In this document: positions 58,419 through 64,000 of the stretch, one piece after another | How the letters are laid out: each line of letters begins with the position of its first letter | How positions within the stretch are numbered: the first letter of the stretch is position 1 | NCBI RefSeq assembly: GCF_907163125.1 | Contig: NZ_OU015319.1 | Span: forward strand, 496,001 to 560,000 | Direction: 5' to 3' | DNA length: 64,000 bases | Source of the DNA: Cloacibacterium caeni | GTDB lineage: Bacteria > Bacteroidota > Bacteroidia > Flavobacteriales > Weeksellaceae | Program-made: the position numbers and the translations under genes | The notes under the pieces: model-generated | Told to the model about the DNA's origin: nothing | The model's input: only the letters and a program-made list of their open reading frames with translations | Databases searched by the model: none

Positions 58419-58802
58419 TTATGATTTGTTTTTTAATAAATCTCTTATTTCTGCTAAAAGTTCTTCTTGTGTTGGTCCTGCAGGTGCAGCTGGAGCAGGT
58501 TCTTCTTTCTTTTTCATTCCATTAATCACTTTTATTAATAAAAAGATGACAAAAGAAATAATCAAGAAGCTGAGTACAGCAGCAAGGAAATTACCATATA
58601 AAATTCCACCATCAGTTTTTAATTCTTGGATTTTTTCTAAGTTTGCAGCCTTTAGAGCTGGTGTTAGTAAAGCAGGAGTGATGACATCATCTACCAATGA
58701 ACTAACGATTTTTCCGAAAGCAGCACCTATGATTACTCCTACTGCTAAATCCATTGCATTTCCTTTAGCAATAAATTCTCTAAATTCTTTTATTAATCCC
58801 AT
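58419..58802 (-). CDS. mscL: Large-conductance mechanosensitive channel
   Basis: A 127-residue MscL, the pentameric emergency valve opened by membrane tension in osmotic downshock. It has the N-terminal amphipathic helix (MGLIKEFREFIAKGNAMDLA), the pore-lining first helix (GVIIGAAFGKIVSSLV), the second helix near residue 75 (LSFLIISFVIFLLIK) and the cytosolic bundle (EELLAEIRDLLKN). The length is normal. Confidence 0.95.
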   Translation of the reverse strand: MGLIKEFREFIAKGNAMDLAVGVIIGAAFGKIVSSLVDDVITPALLTPALKAANLEKIQELKTDGGILYGNFLAAVLSFLIISFVIFLLIKVINGMKKKEEPAPAAPAGPTQEELLAEIRDLLKNKS

Positions 58803-58824
58803 AGTTTTATAATTAATATTTTAA

Positions 58825-58832
58825 CAAATTTA
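58825..58832 (-). promoter_or_regulatory. -7 element (TAAATTTG) for mscL
   Basis: TAAATTTG on the minus strand, 22 bp before the mscL ATG. Confidence 0.55.
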
Positions 58833-58911
58833 AAAATTTAATCTAAACATTCTTTGAAATTTGTTCAAAAATTTAGCTCAAAACAGTCTCTATATTGATT
58901 AGTTTTTGTTG

Positions 58912-58919
58912 TAAATTTG
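58912..58919 (+). promoter_or_regulatory. -7 element (TAAATTTG) for nnr
   Basis: TAAATTTG, 17 bp before the ATG at 58937. It lies downstream of the TTG that opens the frame at 58895, which supports the ATG start. Confidence 0.55.
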
Positions 58920-58936
58920 TAAAACACAATCCCTGT

Positions 58937-60436
58937 ATGAAAATTTTTTCAGCTGCTCAAATTAAAAATGGAGATTTATTTACCATCAAAAATGAACCCA
59001 TTGCTTCTGTTCATTTAATGGAAAAAGCAGCGATGGCTTGCACCGATTTTATTCACCATAAATATCTTAAAACGCAGAATATTCTTATTTTTTGTGGCTA
59101 TGGAAATAATGGAGGAGATGGTTTGGCAATGGCTAGATTACTTTATCAAAAAGGTTTTGATGTAGATGTATTCATTGATAAAAGTAAGAAAGATTTTTCA
59201 AAAGATGCGGAAATCAATTACCATAGATTAAAAGAATTTTTGGGAATCAGAATTCTAGATTTTATAGATTTTAATGAGAGTTTCATTAATGAAGATTCCA
59301 TCATTATTGATGCTTTGTTCGGTACAGGATTGAACAGAAAAATCGAAGGTGAAATAGCCAAAATTATTCTAAAACTCAACCCAATTCATGTTCATAAAGT
59401 CGCAATCGACATTCCTTCAGGAATTTTGGCAGATGGAAATATTCCCGGAAATGCAGTCGTTTTTAAAGCAGATGAAACCTTGTCTTTAGAGTTCTGCAAA
59501 CAATCATTTTTGCATCCAGAAATCGGCGAATATTGTGGTAAAATTCACATTTTAGAAATCGGAATCAGTAAAAAATATATAGAAAATACTGAAACGCCGC
59601 ATTATATTATAGACGAAGAAGTCATAAGAAAAATTTATAAAAAAAGAAAAGATACTTCTCACAAAGGAAATTATGGCAAAACATGCATTGTAGCGGGAAG
59701 TTTTGGGAAAATTGGAGCTGCGGTTTTGGCCACGAAATCAGCTTTGTTTTCCGGGAGCGGTTTAACTTATATTTTGGCGCCAAAATGCGGTTACGAAATC
59801 CTGCAAACCACTTGTCCAGAAGCGATGTATTTATACGGAGGAGAAGATTTTATTAAAAATTTTACAGTAGAGAATGATTTCACGTATGGAATAGGTCCTG
59901 GATTGGGAACAGATTACGAAACTGAGGAAAAATTAATGCATTTTCTCAAAAATTATAATGAACCATTGGTTTTAGATGCAGATGCGTTGAATTTGATTTC
60001 CAAAAATCCAGAAAATTTAAATTTAATTCCAAAAAATTCAATTATTACGCCTCATCCTAAAGAGTTTTCTAGACTTTTTGGAGAATCCAAAGATTCTTTT
60101 GAACGATTAGAATTAGCCAAATCAAAGGCAAAAGAATTGAATATTTATATCGTTCTCAAAGGTCATCACACCCAAATCATCACTCCTGAAGGAAACGTAT
60201 TTTATAACATTACAGGAAACTCTGGCTTGGCAAAAGGTGGAAGTGGAGATGTTTTATTGGGAATCATTACCTCATTTTTAGCACAAGGTTATTCGCCTGA
60301 AAATGCAGCAATATTTGGAGTTTGGCTTCATGGGAAAGCTGCGGATTTCACCGCCGAAAAATATTCTAAAGAAGCGATGCTCGCTTCAGATGTCATTCAG
60401 CATATTGGCGAAGTCTTTAAATATTTACAAAAATAA
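58937..60436 (+). CDS. nnr: Bifunctional NAD(P)H-hydrate epimerase/dehydratase
   Basis: A 499-residue metabolite-repair fusion. The N-terminal part (YjeF_N, about 1-210) epimerises damaged NAD(P)H hydrate; it has MEKAAMACTDFI and CGYGNNGGDGLAMARLL. The C-terminal part (ADP-dependent dehydratase, from about residue 225) restores NAD(P)H; it has GKTCIVAGSFGKIGAAVLA, GPGLGTDYETEE, LDADALNLI and the catalytic NSGLAKGGSGDVLLGI. Fused forms are normal in bacteria. The start was set by the promoter element just upstream. Confidence 0.94.
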   Translation: MKIFSAAQIKNGDLFTIKNEPIASVHLMEKAAMACTDFIHHKYLKTQNILIFCGYGNNGGDGLAMARLLYQKGFDVDVFIDKSKKDFSKDAEINYHRLKEFLGIRILDFIDFNESFINEDSIIIDALFGTGLNRKIEGEIAKIILKLNPIHVHKVAIDIPSGILADGNIPGNAVVFKADETLSLEFCKQSFLHPEIGEYCGKIHILEIGISKKYIENTETPHYIIDEEVIRKIYKKRKDTSHKGNYGKTCIVAGSFGKIGAAVLATKSALFSGSGLTYILAPKCGYEILQTTCPEAMYLYGGEDFIKNFTVENDFTYGIGPGLGTDYETEEKLMHFLKNYNEPLVLDADALNLISKNPENLNLIPKNSIITPHPKEFSRLFGESKDSFERLELAKSKAKELNIYIVLKGHHTQIITPEGNVFYNITGNSGLAKGGSGDVLLGIITSFLAQGYSPENAAIFGVWLHGKAADFTAEKYSKEAMLASDVIQHIGEVFKYLQK

Positions 60437-60465
60437 AGGGAAACAATTTGCTGTTTCCCTTTTTT
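60436..60465. terminator. Bidirectional terminator
   Basis: A 10-bp stem (AAGGGAAACA with TGTTTCCCTT) and 6-base loop with a T-run, between converging nnr and lgt. Confidence 0.85.
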
Positions 60466-60471
60466 ATGATG

Positions 60472-61329
60472 TTAAAATTTGTCTTCGTATTTGAAATTTT
60501 TAGAATAAAGCATTACCGCTAATCCTATAATGACCAATGGAATTGATAAAACCTGACCTGTATTGAGAATTCCAAGGGTGATTTTTTCTTCTCCTTGAGG
60601 TTCTTTTAAGAATTCTACTAAAAATCTGATGGTCCAAAGTACAGCAAAGAAAAACCCGAAAAGCCAACCTTGACTGTATTTTTTCTTCGTGTAAAGATAA
60701 ATTCCCCACATTACAAAAAATAATGCCAAATAAGAAAATGCCTCAAACAATTGAGTAGGATAGCGTGGAACAATTTCTCCGTATTCCATACTTTGTTGAG
60801 GAAACAATACGGCAAATGGTGAATCTGGTGCTGGTTTTCCTACGATTTCTGAGTTGAAAAAATTTCCCATTCTGATGAAAAATCCTGCTAAAGCCACAGT
60901 AATCGCCAATCTATCTAATAACCAAAGTGGATTTTTCTTCAACACTTTTATCGCAATAATAATGGTAGAAATAACCAGGACTATTGCAGCACCGTGACTT
61001 GCAAGTCCCGAAAATCCTGTGAATTTGAATTCTGGAACCGTCTGAATTGGCAAGAAAACACTCCAGAAATCTTGTTTAAATAATTCTGGTTGATAGAAAA
61101 TAACGTGACCTAATCTCGCGCCGAGAATCGTTCCGATTAAAGTCCAAGTGAAAATGGTGTCTAAACTTTTTTCGCTTTCGTGGTCTATTTTGAACATTTT
61201 TACAAATAAATAATAACCAATTCCGAAGGCTAAAACAAACATTAAACTGTAATAATGTAAGGTAAAAGTTCCGATTTCTATTCCTTTAGAAGGATCCCAA
61301 GTGAAATATAATAGCGTAGCTAAATTCAT
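60472..61329 (-). CDS. lgt: Prolipoprotein diacylglyceryl transferase
   Basis: A 285-residue integral membrane enzyme that attaches diacylglycerol to the lipobox cysteine of prolipoproteins, such as those encoded at 2483, 20893 and 25378. Seven or so helices are evident, with the conserved GIGYYLFVKMF, GARLGHVIFYQPE, GFSGLASHGAAIV, and the Lgt signature RMGNFFNSEIVGKP with RYPTQLFEAFSYL. The yidD gene lies 28 bp upstream on the same strand. Confidence 0.95.
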   Translation of the reverse strand: MNLATLLYFTWDPSKGIEIGTFTLHYYSLMFVLAFGIGYYLFVKMFKIDHESEKSLDTIFTWTLIGTILGARLGHVIFYQPELFKQDFWSVFLPIQTVPEFKFTGFSGLASHGAAIVLVISTIIIAIKVLKKNPLWLLDRLAITVALAGFFIRMGNFFNSEIVGKPAPDSPFAVLFPQQSMEYGEIVPRYPTQLFEAFSYLALFFVMWGIYLYTKKKYSQGWLFGFFFAVLWTIRFLVEFLKEPQGEEKITLGILNTGQVLSIPLVIIGLAVMLYSKNFKYEDKF

Positions 61330-61357
61330 ATATTTTTATTGATTTGTTAGTATTTTT

Positions 61358-61603
61358 TCAATGTTGATGCTCTTTTTTGGGCGGTACAGGATCGTAACCG
61401 CTTCCTCCCCAAGGATGACAGCTAGAAATTCTCTTTGCACTGAGATAAATTCCTTTAAAAAGTCCGTGAACTTTTAATGCTTCCACCGTATAATGCGAAC
61501 AGGTAGGTTCATATCTGCAATTTTTTCCCAACCATGGAGAAATTCCGTATTGATAAATTTTTATCAATACAATAAGCGGAAATATGAGAATTTTATTCAG
61601 CAT
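61358..61603 (-). CDS. yidD: Membrane protein insertion efficiency factor
   Basis: An 81-residue YidD with the conserved [20 protein letters not shown], the motif [13 protein letters not shown] and the end [14 protein letters not shown]. It assists YidC/Sec-dependent insertion at the inner membrane. It heads a two-gene unit with lgt. The usual neighbours rnpA and yidC are not in the window. Confidence 0.93.
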   Translation of the reverse strand: MLNKILIFPLIVLIKIYQYGISPWLGKNCRYEPTCSHYTVEALKVHGLFKGIYLSAKRISSCHPWGGSGYDPVPPKKEHQH

Positions 61604-61616
61604 GAGGTATAAAATA

Positions 61617-61624
61617 CAAATGTA
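61617..61624 (-). promoter_or_regulatory. -7 element (TACATTTG) for yidD-lgt
   Basis: TACATTTG on the minus strand, 13 bp before the yidD ATG. The rest of the divergent gap (61625-61801) is AT-rich and shows nothing else I can support. Confidence 0.55.
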
Positions 61625-61801
61625 AGTTTTTTTTAAGTTTTCCTGAAACTTGATTTTTAAATTATTTATTTCATTTTAATAATATTAGCAATGAATTTTA
61701 TAAAAATTTGTTTAATTAGGTTTTTAAAATGATAAAAAAATGCGTTAATATTTTTTATTTACAATTTTTATCATGACATTTGTTAGTAAAATAATAAGAT
61801 T

Positions 61802-62773
61802 ATGAAGAGAGCGTATATCAAAGGGACGGGTTCTTATACTCCGCCAAAAGTGATAAAAAATGATTTTTTTGAAGCAGTAGGTTCTAATGATGAATGGATT
61901 TTTAAAAATTTAGGAATTAAAGAACGCAGGATTGTAGAAGGTGAAGTAACCAGTGATTTGGCTTCTAAAGCGGCTTTAATTGCACTAGAAGATGCTGGAA
62001 TTACAGCTGAAGAAGTGAACCTCATTATCGTAGCTACTTCTACACCAGACAGACAAGCGCCTTCTACGGCTTGTTTCGTACAAGAAAAAATAAATGCACC
62101 TCATGCTGTCGCTTTTGATATTTCTGCAGTTTGTTCGGGCGGAATTTATGGTTTAGCCATTGGTAGCCAATTTATACAAACCGGAATGTATAAAAATGTT
62201 TTGGTGATAGGAGCTGATGTTTTTTCGAGCATTACAGATTGGTCACGTAAAGATTCTGTATTTTTTGGAGATGGAGCAGGAGCGGTATTGTTATCGGCAA
62301 CTACTGAAGACAAAGGGTTTATAGATTTTAAACTTCATGCAGATGGTACAGGAAAATATCATTTTAATATTCCGGCTGGTGGTTGTGAAATTCCGGCAAG
62401 TGAAGAAACCATCAAACAAGGGCTTCACTATTTCCAGATGAATGGAAAAGAAGTTTTTAATACAGCGACTAAAGTATTGCCAGAAGTAATCCACGAAGTT
62501 TTAGCGGATAATAACTTAACGGTAGATGATATAGACTGGGTGATTCCACATCAGCCAAGTGTTAGAATTTTACAAAAAGTAGCAGAAGAAGTAAATATTC
62601 CGTTTGAAAAAGTAATGACCAATATGGATAAATACGCCAATACTTCTGGGGGAACCATCCCAATAGTTTTAGACGAAACCTATAAAAGTGGAAAAATAAA
62701 AGAAGGGAATACCTTACTTTTTGCAGCCGTAGGTTCTGGTTGGACTTGGGGAGCAGCCTTATATAAAGTCTAA
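61802..62773 (+). CDS. fabH: 3-oxoacyl-ACP synthase III (FabH)
   Basis: A 323-residue housekeeping KAS III that starts fatty acid synthesis by condensing an acyl-CoA with malonyl-ACP. The catalytic Cys is C111 in DISAVCSGGIYGL, the His in WVIPHQPSVRIL and the Asn in KYANTSGGTIP. In flavobacteria FabH accepts branched acyl-CoA primers, which fits the branched-chain dehydrogenase parts at 13331 and 18186, though that link is inference. The SDR (FabI-like) gene follows by 55 bp. Confidence 0.94.
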   Translation: MKRAYIKGTGSYTPPKVIKNDFFEAVGSNDEWIFKNLGIKERRIVEGEVTSDLASKAALIALEDAGITAEEVNLIIVATSTPDRQAPSTACFVQEKINAPHAVAFDISAVCSGGIYGLAIGSQFIQTGMYKNVLVIGADVFSSITDWSRKDSVFFGDGAGAVLLSATTEDKGFIDFKLHADGTGKYHFNIPAGGCEIPASEETIKQGLHYFQMNGKEVFNTATKVLPEVIHEVLADNNLTVDDIDWVIPHQPSVRILQKVAEEVNIPFEKVMTNMDKYANTSGGTIPIVLDETYKSGKIKEGNTLLFAAVGSGWTWGAALYKV

Positions 62774-62828
62774 AATTTCAGACGTGTATTAAAAATTTTA
62801 TCAATTATTTCAAACCCCCTATTTTATT

Positions 62829-63653
62829 ATGTTTACTAATCAAACCTTTTTAATTACAGGAATCGCAGACGAAAATTCACTCGCTATGTACGTTGCCAAA
62901 AAAATCATCAAATATAACGGAAACGTAGTGTGTACAGGTCTTGGCGTAACTCCATTTCATAAAAATCTTTCAGAAAAAGCAGAAAGTTTTCTTAATAAAT
63001 CTTACAATGACTTTGAAAATGCTTGTAAAAAATTATTAGGAGAAAATGTGCTAACTTTTCCTTTAGATATTACCTTGCCAGAAAGTTTAGAGGCTCTCAC
63101 AGATTTTCTAAATGAAAAGAATGTTAAGCTCAATGGTTTTCTTCATGCAATTGCTATGGACAAAACCATACGTCAGAAATCTGTAAAACCCATGCTGGAA
63201 GTTACAGCAGATGAATTTAATGATACCATGAAGGTGTCTGCATTTTCTTTAATAAGCCTTTCTCACGCATTATTGAAAAGCAAAGTTTTACAAAACGGCT
63301 CATCTATAGTTACTTTAAGTTACATTGCAGCAGAGAAGGTTTCATTCTTTCCATATATCAATATGAGTATTGCAAAAGCAGCATTAGAAAGGTTGACGAT
63401 TGAAATGGCTTATGAATTAGGTAGAGATTTCGGCATTAGAGCAAATTGTGTTCGTTTTTCACCATATATGGGAAGTAAAGCAGGAAATGCGACGCTAAAA
63501 ATTGAAGATGTAGAAAGAGCCAATAGAATCAGTCCTTTAGGTAATGCACATCCCGAAGATTTAGCTCATGAAGTAGTACATTTATTCAGAAAAGACATTA
63601 GAATTACAGGCGAAATTCGTCATGTAGACGGTGGTTTTCACATTATGGGTTAA
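62829..63653 (+). CDS. FabI-like enoyl-ACP reductase / SDR
   Basis: A 274-residue SDR close to the enoyl-ACP reductase FabI. It has an N-terminal fold opening FLITGIADENSLAMYVAKKI (FabI type, with the GIADxxSLA cofactor loop) and the Y-x6-K catalytic spacing in FPYINMSIAKAALERL. The end GEIRHVDGGFHIMG is also FabI-like. It would reduce trans-2-enoyl-ACP in fatty acid elongation. Another fabI may exist elsewhere, and the middle of the protein diverges from standard FabI, so a specialised substrate is possible. It follows fabH on the same strand. Confidence 0.83.
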   Translation: MFTNQTFLITGIADENSLAMYVAKKIIKYNGNVVCTGLGVTPFHKNLSEKAESFLNKSYNDFENACKKLLGENVLTFPLDITLPESLEALTDFLNEKNVKLNGFLHAIAMDKTIRQKSVKPMLEVTADEFNDTMKVSAFSLISLSHALLKSKVLQNGSSIVTLSYIAAEKVSFFPYINMSIAKAALERLTIEMAYELGRDFGIRANCVRFSPYMGSKAGNATLKIEDVERANRISPLGNAHPEDLAHEVVHLFRKDIRITGEIRHVDGGFHIMG

Positions 63654-64000
63654 AATTTTTAGAAGCACACGCTTTCTACATTTTTTCACTTGTCTTCGTG
63701 CTGCAGCCACTCGCTTTTTTTCCCAAAGCTTATGCCAACATAAAAAAGAGCTCAAACAATGGCAGCATCACGGCTATTTTTCACCATTTTTCTTCTTTTC
63801 ACTTTCTTAAAAAGAATAGGTTTCAAATTTTAGAAATAGTAAAAAGAATAAATTCGCGAATTTTAAAAATATCAATAGGAACGGGCTTTAGCCCGTTTCT
63901 TTTTTTTAGAAAATTCCATTTGGCTTTAGCCAAAATTTAAAGATTTTATACTTTAACGGAATTTAAAATCAAATTCAAATAGAAAATCCTAAAAATTTTC
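63654..64000. other. Gene-free tail with palindromes
   Basis: No credible gene is visible in this 347-bp tail; the open frames in it lack family signal. It holds GTGCTGCAGCCACTCGC near 63698, the terminator hairpin at 63879, and a second smaller GGCTTTAGCC palindrome near 63921. Confidence 0.5.
63879..63908 (+). terminator. Hairpin terminator ACGGGC-TTTA-GCCCGT
   Basis: A 6-bp GC-rich stem with 4-base loop, flanked by A and followed by a long T-run. It is 230 bp past the FabI-like gene, so it may be the end of a longer 3' UTR. Confidence 0.7.

Noticed and set aside
63698-63940. Plus-strand frame of 80 codons in the tail
   Set aside because: Low-complexity Phe/Lys/Ser composition, no family resemblance, and it contains the terminator hairpin at 63879.
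1-64000. tRNA, rRNA or prophage genes
   Set aside because: I looked in the gene-free gaps for cloverleaf or rRNA-like stretches and for phage structural genes and found none; the gaps are short and filled by promoters, terminators and repeats. A tRNAscan run would settle it.

Overview
The window looks like chromosomal DNA of a yellow-pigmented member of the Flavobacteriia, most like the Weeksellaceae (Cloacibacterium or Chryseobacterium relatives). The support is low GC, A-rich leaders without Shine-Dalgarno sites, frequent TTG starts, the Bacteroidetes -7 promoter element TAnnTTTG in front of many genes, a type IX secretion gene (porT) beside ubiE, a fused alpha/beta E1 dehydrogenase, and a zeaxanthin-type carotenoid operon. 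No rRNA, tRNA, CRISPR or prophage was seen. The species call is inference.

Layout. 1-5363: small enzymes (two VOC proteins, GNAT, SRPBCC), a lipoprotein glutaminyl cyclase, a deoxynucleoside kinase and an ArsC-like protein. 5365-6670: a complete IS3-family element with a -1 frameshift site. 6724-12357: a minus-strand operon for a tripartite exporter (ABC, HlyD, TolC) followed by DUF493 and an epimerase. 12422-20764: housekeeping genes (E1, ribosomal L9/S18/S6, E2, lipB). 20854-27156: cytochrome c, lysS, gyrB, a lipoprotein and a lipid kinase.

27148-43184 is the most distinctive part: a photoprotection island. A minus-strand operon (TetR, ABC1 kinase, DUF2256, cry-DASH, FeS-BCP-like photolyase, TIGR03643, SDR, MarR, class I photolyase) diverges from a plus-strand operon (ribA, crtI, crtB, unknown, crtZ, lycopene cyclase, SRPBCC, SDR-DUF2867). 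Between them lies a perfect 24-bp palindrome (36517-36540) that overlaps one promoter and abuts the other, so one TetR-type operator may control both pigment synthesis and DNA photorepair. The cry-DASH gene is cut by an IS1380-family element (32140-33537) with a 5-bp target duplication; removing the element restores a 433-residue frame. The FeS-BCP-like photolyase has lost the cysteines that hold the iron-sulfur cluster.

43185-64000: gamma-glutamyltransferase, threonine dehydrogenase, a degenerate NodB-fold protein, a membrane phosphoesterase, KAS III, ubiE-porT, zapA, a 6S-like RNA, ribonuclease Y, a frameshifted thioesterase, gcvT, idi, serA, mscL, nnr, lgt-yidD, fabH and a FabI-like reductase. 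Intergenic DNA carries several repeat families: REP-like palindromes, a nested inverted repeat, four 41-bp tandem units, a hexamer array and short satellite-like tracts.
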